Part shown: in pieces, positions 27,381-37,090 of the stretch
Layout: each line of letters starts with the position of its first letter
Numbering within the stretch: the first letter of the stretch is position 1
From: Psychroserpens sp. NJDZ02
GTDB taxonomy: Bacteria; Bacteroidota; Bacteroidia; Flavobacteriales; Flavobacteriaceae
Assembly: GCF_004843725.1 (NCBI RefSeq)
Contig: NZ_CP039451.1
Coordinates: 2,044,501-2,108,500, forward strand
Direction of reading: 5' to 3'
DNA: 64,000 nt
Program-made: the position numbers and the translations under genes
The notes under the pieces: generated by a model
What the model was told of the DNA's origin: nothing
What the model saw: only the letters and a program-made list of their open reading frames with translations
Database searches by the model: none

Positions 27381-27406
27381 TTTTGATAAGTAAAAGCTTA
27401 TCAAAA
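27381..27406 (+). promoter_or_regulatory. Leader stem-loop before the maltose transporter gene
   Basis: The perfect 10-base arms TTTTGATAAG and CTTATCAAAA flank a 6-base loop, 25 bases before the ATG at 27432. There is no T-run, so it is not a standard terminator. A TATCTTTA (27332-27339) with TTG upstream is a possible promoter, which would put this hairpin in the 5' leader. Confidence 0.55.
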
Positions 27407-27431
27407 TAGTAATAATTTAAACTTACTATTT

Positions 27432-28805
27432 ATGAAAAAGCGTACCCTTGGCTTTTGGGAAATTTGGAACATGAGTTTCGGTTTCTTAGGAATTCAATTT
27501 GGTTTTGCATTGCAAGGAGGCTTTATGTCTCGAATATTTCAAACTTTAGGAGCAGGTAAGGATGATATTCCATTATTATGGATAGCAGCACCTTTAACTG
27601 GTTTGTTGGTTCAGCCAATAATTGGTTACATGAGTGATCGTACTTGGAGTGTCAAATGGGGAAGACGTAGACCGTTTTTCTTAATCGGCGCTATATTAAG
27701 TTCGTTAGCACTATTTTTTGTGCCTTTTTCGCCAACTCTATGGGTGGCAGCAGGATTTTTATGGATTCTAGATGCTTCTATTAATGTATCCATGGAGCCG
27801 TTTAGAGCCTTAGTGGCAGACAAATTGCCTGACTCGCAACGCTCTTATGGTTTTGTAGTTCAAACCTTAATTATTGGTATTGGTACTTGGGTGGCAAGTA
27901 ATTTACCTTGGATGGTGTCTAAGTTTGGAGTCAGTGACTCTGCAGATTTAGGAGTTATACCAGATTCGGTTAAAATTGCTTTTGCAATTGGTGCTTTTGT
28001 GTTTTTACTAAGTATTATTTATACCGTATTTACTACATCAGAATATCCGCCAGAAGACATGGAAGAGTTTGAGCGGGAGAAAGCTAAGAAAAACAATTTC
28101 ATTCCTGATATCTTAGACAATATTGGAAATATGCCTTTGACTATGAAAAAATTAGGTATCATCCAATTCTTTTCTTGGTTTGCCTTTTTTACAATGTGGA
28201 GTTTAGCCAATCCAGCACTAACAGAACATGTTTTTCATACACCAGCGCCTATAGAGGCCGCTTTTGATATGGCAAATACTGTGCAAAAAGCAGCTTTTGA
28301 TACACAGAATACAGCATTTCAAAAATCATCAAATTTAGTTGGGTCAGCAATGGGTATTTATGGATTGTCGTCTATGGCTTTTGCATTATTACTAGTACTA
28401 TATACAGCCAAAAGGCGTATAAATCGTAAGCTAGTACACATGGGGTCCTTAATTTTAGGAGGAGTAGGTTTTTTATTAATGAGTTATGCCTCGCCAGAAC
28501 AACTTAAGTATTGTTTTGTACTTATTGGTTTTGCTTGGGGAAGTATTCTATCAATGCCTTACGCCATGTTGTCCAGTTCTGTAGACCCAAAAAAGATGGG
28601 TGTAATTATGGGGATTTTCAATATGTTTATTGTTATCCCACAAATTATAGCAGCACTTGGAGGTATTAATTATATCTCAGGATTATTAGGTGAAGAGGCT
28701 ATAAATGCCATGACGGTTGCAGGAATAAGTCTAATAATTGCGGGACTTTGCAATCTATTAATTACAAACAAACACGCAATCTCATATCAAGCAGAAGACA
28801 TTTAA
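27432..28805 (+). CDS. MFS maltose/oligosaccharide transporter (SLC45-like)
   Basis: The 457-residue inner-membrane protein has 12 predicted helices and the marks of the sugar-cation symporter branch that includes plant sucrose carriers and flavobacterial maltose permeases: FGIQFGFALQGGFMSRIFQTLGA, GYMSDRTW, WGRRRPFFLIGA and SMEPFRALVADKLP. A central loop (residues 205-240) is charged. It should bring maltose or maltotriose from periplasm to cytosol. The next gene, for beta-phosphoglucomutase, starts 2 bases after its stop and GH65 follows, consistent with import followed by phosphorolysis. Confidence 0.9.
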   Translation: MKKRTLGFWEIWNMSFGFLGIQFGFALQGGFMSRIFQTLGAGKDDIPLLWIAAPLTGLLVQPIIGYMSDRTWSVKWGRRRPFFLIGAILSSLALFFVPFSPTLWVAAGFLWILDASINVSMEPFRALVADKLPDSQRSYGFVVQTLIIGIGTWVASNLPWMVSKFGVSDSADLGVIPDSVKIAFAIGAFVFLLSIIYTVFTTSEYPPEDMEEFEREKAKKNNFIPDILDNIGNMPLTMKKLGIIQFFSWFAFFTMWSLANPALTEHVFHTPAPIEAAFDMANTVQKAAFDTQNTAFQKSSNLVGSAMGIYGLSSMAFALLLVLYTAKRRINRKLVHMGSLILGGVGFLLMSYASPEQLKYCFVLIGFAWGSILSMPYAMLSSSVDPKKMGVIMGIFNMFIVIPQIIAALGGINYISGLLGEEAINAMTVAGISLIIAGLCNLLITNKHAISYQAEDI

Positions 28806-28807
28806 AG

Positions 28808-29464
28808 ATGAATAAAAAAGGATTTATATTCGATTTAGACGGTGTCATTGTAGACACTGCAAAATATCACTTTTTGGCTTGGCAAAACCTTGCTAAAAGT
28901 ATAGATATTGATTTTACACACAAACAAAACGAACAACTTAAGGGAGTTAGCCGAGTAAAATCATTAGAAAAAATATTAGAATGGGGAAATAAAACCATTT
29001 CAGAAGAATTATTTGCATCATTAATGGGTAAAAAAAATGAAGAGTATTTAAGCTTCATTGAAAAAATGACCGATGAAGAAATTTTACCCGACGTACCAAA
29101 AATATTAAATTATTTAATCGAAAAACAACAGCCAATTTCTTTAGGGTCTGCAAGTAAAAATGCACGACCAATTTTAGAAAAAGTCAATTTACTTTCAAAG
29201 TTTGATGCTATTGTGGATGGTAACGATGTTAGCAAAGCAAAACCAGATCCAGAGGTGTTTTTAATTGCAGCAAAGCATTTAAACATGAAGCCTGAAGATT
29301 GTATCGTTTTTGAAGATTCTGTAGCTGGCGTGCAAGCAGCAAATACTGCAAACATGATTTCTATTGGTATTGGCGAAAAAGAGGTGCTACATGAAGCTGA
29401 TTATATCTTTTCAGATTTTACTGAAATAGAAAATAGCTTTATAGAAGAATTAATAAATAGATAA
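28808..29464 (+). CDS. pgmB: Beta-phosphoglucomutase
   Basis: I choose the ATG at 28808, which gives 218 residues starting MNKKGFIFDLDG, because the longer frame overlaps the transporter gene. It is a HAD-family enzyme: nucleophile and acid/base in FDLDGVIVDTAKYHFLAW, the cap loop, GSASKNA (motif II Ser), K in SKAKPDPEVF and the metal-binding acidic pair in VFEDSVAGVQAA. It converts beta-glucose-1-phosphate, released by the GH65 phosphorylase encoded downstream, to glucose-6-phosphate in the cytosol. The 88-base gap after it carries a dispersed-repeat-like inverted sequence. Confidence 0.94.
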   Translation: MNKKGFIFDLDGVIVDTAKYHFLAWQNLAKSIDIDFTHKQNEQLKGVSRVKSLEKILEWGNKTISEELFASLMGKKNEEYLSFIEKMTDEEILPDVPKILNYLIEKQQPISLGSASKNARPILEKVNLLSKFDAIVDGNDVSKAKPDPEVFLIAAKHLNMKPEDCIVFEDSVAGVQAANTANMISIGIGEKEVLHEADYIFSDFTEIENSFIEELINR

Positions 29465-29552
29465 AATAACGTCATTCCGAACATAGTGAAGGAATCTTAT
29501 AAAAAGAGTATTTCTTCATTTTATGTGTCGCATTGATAAATAAATATATAAA

Positions 29553-31859
29553 ATGAATCAAGATTATATACAACCAGACAATTGGTCCATAATTGAAGAA
29601 GGTTTTGATGCAGATCGCGTTAAGTCTTCAGAAAGTTTATTCAGCATCGGTAATGGTGCAATGGGTCAGCGTGCTAATTTTGAAGAACAATACACAGGTC
29701 CAACTTTTCAAGGAAGTTATATTGCAGGTGTTTACTATCCTGACAAAACCAGAGTAGGTTGGTGGAAAAATGGTTATCCAGAATATTTTGCTAAAGTATT
29801 AAATGCACCAAATTGGATAGGTATAAATGTAGAAATAAATGGTGAACAACTAGATTTAAATACGTGTGTTTCTGTTTCTAATTTTAGAAGAGAGCTTAAC
29901 ATGCAAGAAGGTTGGTTGTCTAGATCGTTTACTGCAACGCTTCAAAATAAACTAGAAATTGAAGTGAAAGCACTTCGTTTTTTAAGTTTGGATTTAGATG
30001 AAGTTGGTGCAATTAATTACCAAGTAACACCTTTAAATGGAGACGCAACTATCAAGTTTCAACCGTATTTAGATTCAGGAATTACTAATGAAGACACCAA
30101 TTGGGACGACCAATTTTGGGATACTTTAAAATTGACTATAGAGAATAATGAAGCTTTTATTGAAGCAAAAACAATGAAAACAGGTTTTCATACGTGTACG
30201 TTTATGCAGGCTTCAGTATATGTCGATAACCAAAAACAAGAGCAAAACCCTGAAATTAACCAACAGGAAAATGCGATTACATTTACTTATAGCCTTTCGG
30301 TTGTAAAGGGACAAACAGCAAGTGTTGTTAAGTTTGGAGGTTATACTGTAGATCGTAATCACGATAAAGATCAATTAGTTTCAGCAGCAAAAAAAGCATT
30401 ACATACAGCTTCAGAAAAAGGATTTACACAACTTTTAGAAGCGCAAAAGCAAGCTTGGGATGCGATTTGGAAAATGTCAGATATCACTATTGATGGAGAT
30501 GTAAAAGCACAACAAGGGATTCGTTTTAATATTTTTCAATTAAATCAAACCTATTTAGGTAAAGATTCTAGTCTAAATATTGGTCCAAAAGGATTTACTG
30601 GCGAGAAATATGGAGGAAGCACCTATTGGGATACGGAAGCGTATTGTATCCCGTTTTACATGGCTACCAAAGATCAAAATGTGGCGCGTAACTTATTAAA
30701 ATATAGATATAATCACTTAGAAAAAGCAATTGAAAATGCTGCGAAGTTAGGGTTTAAAAACGGAGCCGCATTATATCCAATGGTAACCATGAATGGTGAA
30801 GAGTGCCATAACGAATGGGAAATTACCTTTGAAGAAATCCATAGAAACGGAGCTATAGCGTTCGCTATTTTTAACTACTATCGTTATACAGGCGATTACA
30901 GTTATATTCCGGAAATGGGATTAGAAGTCCTTATCGGAATCGCAAGATTCTGGCAACAACGTGCTACGTTTTCAGAAGATAAAAATAAGTACGTTATTTT
31001 AGGTGTTACAGGTCCAAACGAATATGAAAATAACATCAACAATAATTTTTATACTAACTATTTAGCAAAGTGGTGTATTGCTTATGCGTTAGAAAATATC
31101 GAGAAAGTTAAAGAAGGACATCACGACGATTACTTGCGTATAACAGGCAAAACCAAAATCACGCACGAAGAGTTACGTGCTTGGCAAAAAGTTGCAGATA
31201 ATATGTATTTCCCATATTCTGAAAAGCATCAAGTGTTTTTACAACAAGATGGCTTTTTAGATAAAGAATTAATTACTGTAGCGGATTTACCAAAAGTAGA
31301 CCGACCAATAAATCAGAAGTGGAGTTGGGATCGTATTTTACGTTCGCCTTATATTAAACAGGCTGATGTATTACAAGGATTTTACTTTTTTGAAGATCAA
31401 TTTTCTACTGAAGAATTAAAACGTCATTTTGATTTTTACGAGCCATTTACAGTGCATGAAAGCTCACTATCACCTTGTGTGCATAGTATTCAAGCAGCTA
31501 AGCTGGATCAGATGGATCAAGCATATACGTTCTATTTACGTACGTCTCGTTTGGATTTAGATGATTATAATAAAGAGGTAGAAGAAGGCTTGCATATTAC
31601 TAGTATGGCTGGTACTTGGATGAGTATTGTGGAAGGTTACGGTGGTATGCGTATTAAAAATGATATGCTAAATTTTGAACCTCGTATTCCTAAACAATGG
31701 GATGCCTATTCGTTTAAAGTTAATTTTAGAGAGCAGATTTTAAAAGTAAATGTATCACAATCCGAAACGACTTTCGAGTTGGAAGGTAACTGCGATTTAG
31801 ATATAATTGTGAATAATAACTCCTTAACTGTTTCGCCAAATAATTTGGTGAAAGCATAA
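29553..31859 (+). CDS. GH65 maltose phosphorylase (or close specificity)
   Basis: This 768-residue cytosolic enzyme, without a signal peptide, phosphorolyses maltose to glucose and beta-glucose-1-phosphate. The N-terminal beta-sandwich starts at FDADRVKSSESLFSIGNGAMGQR. The helical barrel carries YWDTEAYCIPFY, NGEECHNEWEITFEEIHRN and VTGPNEYENNINNNFYTN, whose Glu is the likely general acid by analogy with Lactobacillus maltose phosphorylase. The phosphate-binding loop is HESSLSPCVHSI. Kojibiose or trehalose specificity cannot be excluded from sequence, but the maltodextrin setting and adjacent pgmB favour maltose. Confidence 0.9.
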   Translation: MNQDYIQPDNWSIIEEGFDADRVKSSESLFSIGNGAMGQRANFEEQYTGPTFQGSYIAGVYYPDKTRVGWWKNGYPEYFAKVLNAPNWIGINVEINGEQLDLNTCVSVSNFRRELNMQEGWLSRSFTATLQNKLEIEVKALRFLSLDLDEVGAINYQVTPLNGDATIKFQPYLDSGITNEDTNWDDQFWDTLKLTIENNEAFIEAKTMKTGFHTCTFMQASVYVDNQKQEQNPEINQQENAITFTYSLSVVKGQTASVVKFGGYTVDRNHDKDQLVSAAKKALHTASEKGFTQLLEAQKQAWDAIWKMSDITIDGDVKAQQGIRFNIFQLNQTYLGKDSSLNIGPKGFTGEKYGGSTYWDTEAYCIPFYMATKDQNVARNLLKYRYNHLEKAIENAAKLGFKNGAALYPMVTMNGEECHNEWEITFEEIHRNGAIAFAIFNYYRYTGDYSYIPEMGLEVLIGIARFWQQRATFSEDKNKYVILGVTGPNEYENNINNNFYTNYLAKWCIAYALENIEKVKEGHHDDYLRITGKTKITHEELRAWQKVADNMYFPYSEKHQVFLQQDGFLDKELITVADLPKVDRPINQKWSWDRILRSPYIKQADVLQGFYFFEDQFSTEELKRHFDFYEPFTVHESSLSPCVHSIQAAKLDQMDQAYTFYLRTSRLDLDDYNKEVEEGLHITSMAGTWMSIVEGYGGMRIKNDMLNFEPRIPKQWDAYSFKVNFREQILKVNVSQSETTFELEGNCDLDIIVNNNSLTVSPNNLVKA

Positions 31860-31868
31860 GCATTACTA

Positions 31869-31921
31869 TCTCCGAAGGATTTAATTTATTATAAAAAAAT
31901 AATAGAATTATCTTTCGGAGA
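31869..31921. repeat. Long imperfect hairpin after the GH65 gene
   Basis: Arms of 23-24 bases (beginning TCTCCGAAGGAT and ending ATCTTTCGGAGA) pair with one mismatch and one or two bulges around a short A-rich loop. There is no T-run after it. It may end or attenuate transcription between the GH65 and esterase genes, or be a mobile palindrome remnant. Confidence 0.65.
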
Positions 31922-31978
31922 ATCGCTTATAATATAATTGTCATTTGGAGATTAACGGAGCATTTAAAACATTTAAAG

Positions 31979-32971
31979 ATGAAAAAAGCACTAGTACTAT
32001 TAATATTTATCGGTTACTTTTCGTGTAAAACGAAACCTGATCAGACTAGTATTTCAAATTCTAATAAAGATATAGAAACGGCGCATAGTGTTGATGCTAT
32101 TGAAGCTATAAAACTTGAAAAAGCAATTTTAGCTGGCGGTGCATTATATCGGGTCAATCCATTTCCTTCAAAATATATTACACCAAGACCAGTTGATATT
32201 TGGTTGCCAGAAAATTATACAACAGACAAAACGTATGCAGTTTTATACATGCATGATGGTCAAAATTTATTTGATGCGACAACCACTTGGAATAAGCAAG
32301 AATGGATGGTGGATGAAATAGCGACTAAGCTAATGTCAGCAAACGTGGTTAAAGATTTTATCGTCGTTGGTATTCATAACATCCCGGATATCCGTTGGCA
32401 AGATTTATTTCCTCAAAAAGCATTCGATTATTTATCAGATACAGATAAGGAAACCGTCTTATCAGAAGCTAAGAAAAACAACTTTAGCACCAATTTAAAT
32501 GGAGACAATTACCTCAAGTTTTTAGTAGAAGAGGTTAAACCGTTTATAGATGCCACTTATTCCGTTAACACCGACAGTTCAAATACATTTGTGGCGGGGT
32601 CTAGTATGGGCGGATTAATGGCTATGTATGCTATTTCAGAATATCCAGACATTTTTGGTGGGGCAGCAGGTTTGTCAACACATTGGCCAGGAGGAGAGCC
32701 AAAAAAAGATAATCCCATAGCGAAAGCTATTTTTGATTACGCTAAAGCGAATGCTCCAAACCCTAAAAACCATAAGTTGTATTTTGATTTTGGAACCAAG
32801 ACATTAGATCAGTTTTATCCACAATACGAAGCAACAGTAAACACTATTTATAAAGATAAAGGGTATAACGCTTCAAATTTTAAAAATCTAAAATTTGAAG
32901 GTACGGATCATAGCGAGTTGTCTTGGCAAAAACGTTTTGATATTCCGTTAACTTTTTTACTTGCAAAATAA
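31979..32971 (+). CDS. Putative esterase lipoprotein (alpha/beta hydrolase, esterase D-like)
   Basis: The 330-residue product has a lipobox signal peptide (YFSC, Cys16). The fold is of the PF00756 esterase type: VDIWLPENYTTDKTYAVLYMHDGQNLFDA, the nucleophile elbow GSSMGG, then FDFGTKTLD with the likely acid and GTDHSELSW with the likely His. It is anchored in the periplasm or at the surface. Related enzymes remove acyl groups or act on sugar esters, and some sit in alpha-glucan loci; its exact role here is unknown. It lies between the GH65 and GH31 genes, 42 bases before the latter. Confidence 0.82.
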   Translation: MKKALVLLIFIGYFSCKTKPDQTSISNSNKDIETAHSVDAIEAIKLEKAILAGGALYRVNPFPSKYITPRPVDIWLPENYTTDKTYAVLYMHDGQNLFDATTTWNKQEWMVDEIATKLMSANVVKDFIVVGIHNIPDIRWQDLFPQKAFDYLSDTDKETVLSEAKKNNFSTNLNGDNYLKFLVEEVKPFIDATYSVNTDSSNTFVAGSSMGGLMAMYAISEYPDIFGGAAGLSTHWPGGEPKKDNPIAKAIFDYAKANAPNPKNHKLYFDFGTKTLDQFYPQYEATVNTIYKDKGYNASNFKNLKFEGTDHSELSWQKRFDIPLTFLLAK

Positions 32972-33013
32972 ATGGCATTTGGTGCTAAGTAAAGTGCCTT
33001 TTAAAATACAGAG

Positions 33014-35401
33014 ATGAAAAAAATTAAATACATACTACTTCTATTTTTAATAACTACAGTTTCTATTGCTCAGAATAGTGATAGGCAATTTGTAGATGCC
33101 AATCTTCAATCTGGTAATACCTTTAAAGTGGAAGTTAATGATGGTGTTTATTTCATTAATTTTTATAATTCAGAAATTATTGAAACGACTTTCATTCCAA
33201 AGGGTGAAGATGTAAACAGTAAATCGCATGCAGTAATCATGCAGCCTAAAGCAACACATATAACTATTGATGAGGATGACTCTCAGGTTAGTTATAAATC
33301 GGAAGGTATTTCAATAACCATTCAAAAACAACCGTTTCAAATTTTATATTCTTATCATGATAAACCTATCATTTCAGAAAAAGCGGGTTACGTCAAAAAT
33401 GACAGTTTAGAAACGATTCAGTTTAACTTAAAACCAGACGAAGTATTATACGGTGGAGGCGCAAGAGCATTAGGCATGAACCGCAGAGGTAACCGTTTAG
33501 AGTTATACAACAAAGCACATTATGGTTATGAAGACCGTAGTGAATTAATGAATTACACGATGCCAATTGTGGTGTCTTCAAACAAATATTTAATTCATTT
33601 TGATAATGCGCCCATTGGCTTTTTAGATTTAGATTCTAAAAAAGATAATACCCTGACTTACGAAACCATTTCAGGTAGAAAAACTTATCAAATAGTGGTT
33701 GGTGATTCTTGGTTGGATCTAACCAAAAACTACACGAAATTAACAGGAACACAACCGATGCCACCAAGATGGGCTTTGGGTAATTTTTCTAGTCGCTTTG
33801 GTTATCATTCGCAACAAGAAGTCGAAGCAACGGTTCAAAAATTTAGAGAGGAGGAGATTCCGTTAGACGCTATAATTATTGACATTTTTTGGTTCGGGAA
33901 AACCATTCAAGGGACCATGGGGAATTTAGCGTTTGATCGCGATTCTTTTCCTAATCCAAAACAAATGATAAAAGGGCTAAAAGACAATAATGTAAAAACT
34001 GTTTTGGTTACAGAGCCTTTTATATTAACCACATCAAAACGTTGGGAAGAAGCAGTCAAAGCAGATATTTTAGCAAAAGATACGCTTGGAAACCCGTTTA
34101 CATTCGATTTTTATTTTGGTAACACAGGACTGATAGATATTTATAATCCAAAAGGAAAACAATGGTTTCAAAACATATATAAAGACTTATCGGATTTAGG
34201 TGTCTCTGGTGTTTGGGGAGACTTGGGAGAACCCGAAGTGCATCCTAAAGGATTACAACACGCCACAGGAACAGCAGACGAAATGCATAATATTTACGGT
34301 CATAATTGGGCGGAATTAGTGCAAGAAATGTACAGCAAAAATACGCCCAACACAAGACCTTTTATTTTAATGCGTGCCGGAAGTTCGGGATCGCAACGTT
34401 TTGGAATGATTCCTTGGTCTGGAGATGTTAATCGTACATGGGGAGGATTACAATCTCAGCCAGAAATTGCACTACAAATGGGACTGCAAGGGTTGGCGTA
34501 TATGCACAGTGATTTAGGGGGTTTTGCTGGTAATAATTTAGATGACGAGTTGTATGCACGTTGGTTACAATATGGTGTTTTTCAACCTATTTATAGACCG
34601 CATGCGCAAGAAGATGTGCCAGCAGAACCTGTGTTTAGAAGCGATAAAGCCAAAGCATTGGCAAAAGAAGCAATCGAATTACGTTATAAATTACTACCAT
34701 ATAATTACAATTTGGTGTTTCAAAATAACCAAACCGGAGCACCTTTAATGCGTGCCTTGTTTTTTGAAGAGGAAGACAATACAAATTTGCAAACCAATGC
34801 ATCCACTTATCTTTGGGGTAATGATTTTTTAGTTACGCCAATTGTAAATCCTAATCAAACGGAAGCTGAGGTTTACTTTCCGAAAAAAAGTAATTGGTTT
34901 AATTATTACACAGACCAAAAGGTAAACGGAGGACAAACACTTTCCGTGAAAACGGAAGAAAATAGCATTCCGACATACGTTCGTGGTGGTGCCTTTATTC
35001 CGACTGCAAAACCAATGCAAAGTACAGCGGAGTATGACGGAAACAGATTGGAGTTGCATTACTATTTTGATGCATCGGTTTCAAAAAGTAAGCGCACACT
35101 TTATAATGATGATGGAGTAACTAATGCTGCTTTTGAAAAAGGGAAATACGAGATTTTAGAGTTTGATTCTAAAACCACAAAAAAAGCACTAGAGTTTCAG
35201 TTTGATGCGGAGGTTGGTTCTAGTTATGCAACTTCGATAAAAATAATGACGGTTGTAATTCATAATTTTCCAAAGGATCCAAAGCATATAAAATTCAACA
35301 GAAAAAAAATAGACTTTAATTATAATCAAACTAGTAAGGTTTTAAGTTTTGATGTGCAATGGAATACGTCAGAAGGCAGCAAAACACAAATAAAATATTA
35401 A
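33014..35401 (+). CDS. GH31 alpha-glucosidase
   Basis: The 795-residue product has a signal peptide ending at SIAQ (residue 20), so it is periplasmic or exported. An N-terminal beta-sandwich (residues 35-240) precedes the (beta/alpha)8 barrel. The catalytic nucleophile is D403 in VWGDLGEPEVHP and the acid/base D471 in WSGDVNRTWGG. The substrate-binding HAQED motif and C-terminal beta domains (with a DUF5110-like end, RTLYNDDGVTNAAFEKG) follow. It removes glucose from the non-reducing ends of maltodextrins. Its stop is 7 bases before the next GH13 gene. Confidence 0.94.
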   Translation: MKKIKYILLLFLITTVSIAQNSDRQFVDANLQSGNTFKVEVNDGVYFINFYNSEIIETTFIPKGEDVNSKSHAVIMQPKATHITIDEDDSQVSYKSEGISITIQKQPFQILYSYHDKPIISEKAGYVKNDSLETIQFNLKPDEVLYGGGARALGMNRRGNRLELYNKAHYGYEDRSELMNYTMPIVVSSNKYLIHFDNAPIGFLDLDSKKDNTLTYETISGRKTYQIVVGDSWLDLTKNYTKLTGTQPMPPRWALGNFSSRFGYHSQQEVEATVQKFREEEIPLDAIIIDIFWFGKTIQGTMGNLAFDRDSFPNPKQMIKGLKDNNVKTVLVTEPFILTTSKRWEEAVKADILAKDTLGNPFTFDFYFGNTGLIDIYNPKGKQWFQNIYKDLSDLGVSGVWGDLGEPEVHPKGLQHATGTADEMHNIYGHNWAELVQEMYSKNTPNTRPFILMRAGSSGSQRFGMIPWSGDVNRTWGGLQSQPEIALQMGLQGLAYMHSDLGGFAGNNLDDELYARWLQYGVFQPIYRPHAQEDVPAEPVFRSDKAKALAKEAIELRYKLLPYNYNLVFQNNQTGAPLMRALFFEEEDNTNLQTNASTYLWGNDFLVTPIVNPNQTEAEVYFPKKSNWFNYYTDQKVNGGQTLSVKTEENSIPTYVRGGAFIPTAKPMQSTAEYDGNRLELHYYFDASVSKSKRTLYNDDGVTNAAFEKGKYEILEFDSKTTKKALEFQFDAEVGSSYATSIKIMTVVIHNFPKDPKHIKFNRKKIDFNYNQTSKVLSFDVQWNTSEGSKTQIKY

Positions 35402-35408
35402 GTATAAT

Positions 35409-37085
35409 ATGAAAAAAGGGATACTTTTAATAGCAATTACAATGCTTGCTTTCAGTTGTAAAACTGAGACAAAAGAAGCACAAAACTTAGCCGATAATCA
35501 AAAACCAAAGACTATGGAAACACCTTTTGTTTGGGAAGCAGCAAACTTATATTTTCTGTTAACGGATCGTTTTAATAATGGCGATAAAACTAACGATATT
35601 AACTACGGTCGCACTAAAGAAACAGGTATTTTACGCGGTTTTGAGGGTGGCGATTTAAAAGGAATCACTCAAAAAATTGAAGCTGGTTATTTTACCAATT
35701 TGGGTGTTAATGCGATTTGGATGTCACCAATTGTGGAGCAAATTCATGGTGCAACCAATGAAGGGACCGGAAATACTTACGGATATCATGGCTATTGGAC
35801 AAAAGATTGGACTAATATCGATGCCAATTTGGGAACCAAAGCAGATCTTAAAAATCTAGTGGATGCAGCACATAAAAAAGGCATTCGTGTTTTATTGGAC
35901 GCGGTAATTAACCACACGGGACCTGTTACAGAAAAAGATCCTGTTTGGCCAAGCGATTGGGTGAGGATAGGGCCACAATGTGACTATAAAAATTACGATA
36001 ATACAGTAACGTGTACGTTAGTTAAAAATCTTCCAGATATAAAAACAGAAAGCAATGAGGCTGTCGCTTTGCCACCTGAATTAGTCAAAAAGTGGAAAGC
36101 AGAAGGGCGTTATGAGCAAGAGGTCGCAGAGTTAGATGCGTTTTTTAAAGCAACGGGTTACCCTCGCGCACCTCGTTTTTATATCATGAAATGGTTAAGC
36201 GATTACATCACAGATTTTGGAATTGATGGTTACAGAGTCGATACCGTAAAACACACCGAAGCTTATGTTTGGCAAGAGTTTAAGTCGGTTTGTGATAACG
36301 CTTTCGCGGAATTTAAGCAGAACAACCCAGATAAGGTTTTAGATGATAATGACTTTTATATGGTTGGAGAGGTTTACAACTACGGAATTTCGGCAGGAAC
36401 AGCTTTTGATTTTGGAGATAAAAAAGTCAACTATTTTGACAAAGCATTTAATAGCTTAATCAATTTTGAATTTAAATGGGATGCTGCTCAAAAATCTTAC
36501 GAAACACAATTTAAGGGCTATGGTAGTATTTTAAATAGCAACTTAAAAGGTTACGGTATTTTAAATTACTTAACCTCTCATGACGATGGGCAACCTTTTG
36601 ATGCTAATAGAGAAAAACCATTTGAAACTGCAACCCGTTTATTACTTGCGCCAGGAACGTCTCAAATTTATTATGGAGATGAGTCTGCAAGAGATTTAAC
36701 CATCGAAGGGACAATTGGTGATGCGACATTAAGAAGTAATATGAATTGGAACGAATTATCTCAAAAACAAGACATAGTAATCCATTGGCAAAAGCTTGGG
36801 CAATTTAGACGTAATCATCCAGCAGTAGGAGCAGGACAACATAAAATGATAAGTGAATTGCCTTATGTGTTTAGCAGAAGTTATAGTAAAAACGATTTTA
36901 AAGATGATGTTATTATTGGTTTAGACTTGCCTGAAGGCGAACAAACTATTACGGTGTCTTCTGTGTTTAAAAACGGAACGACAGTTAAAGATTTTTATTC
37001 GGGAGAAACATTTACAGTGGCTAACGGAACAATTACAATAGCAACAGATACAAACATCATTTTGTTAGAAAAAGCAAATAATTAA
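35409..37085 (+). CDS. GH13 alpha-amylase-family lipoprotein
   Basis: The 558-residue product has a lipobox (AFSC, Cys17). The GH13 barrel shows LYFLLTDRFNNGD, region I DAVINHTG (164-171), region II GIDGYRVDTVKH with nucleophile D278, acid/base E321 in MVGEVYN, and SHDDG with the third Asp. A stretch around 190-260 (CDYKNYDNTVTCTLVKNLPD and on) is the B domain. It probably is a periplasmic or surface alpha-amylase or neopullulanase-like enzyme acting on maltodextrins. It forms an operon with the GH31 gene and is followed by the 111-bp repeat array. Confidence 0.92.
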   Translation: MKKGILLIAITMLAFSCKTETKEAQNLADNQKPKTMETPFVWEAANLYFLLTDRFNNGDKTNDINYGRTKETGILRGFEGGDLKGITQKIEAGYFTNLGVNAIWMSPIVEQIHGATNEGTGNTYGYHGYWTKDWTNIDANLGTKADLKNLVDAAHKKGIRVLLDAVINHTGPVTEKDPVWPSDWVRIGPQCDYKNYDNTVTCTLVKNLPDIKTESNEAVALPPELVKKWKAEGRYEQEVAELDAFFKATGYPRAPRFYIMKWLSDYITDFGIDGYRVDTVKHTEAYVWQEFKSVCDNAFAEFKQNNPDKVLDDNDFYMVGEVYNYGISAGTAFDFGDKKVNYFDKAFNSLINFEFKWDAAQKSYETQFKGYGSILNSNLKGYGILNYLTSHDDGQPFDANREKPFETATRLLLAPGTSQIYYGDESARDLTIEGTIGDATLRSNMNWNELSQKQDIVIHWQKLGQFRRNHPAVGAGQHKMISELPYVFSRSYSKNDFKDDVIIGLDLPEGEQTITVSSVFKNGTTVKDFYSGETFTVANGTITIATDTNIILLEKANN

Positions 37086-37090
37086 ACTAG

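Noticed and set aside
28748..28807. Longer N-terminus for beta-phosphoglucomutase
   Set aside because: It would overlap the transporter gene by 58 bases and add 20 residues before the normal HAD start; the ATG at 28808 fits.
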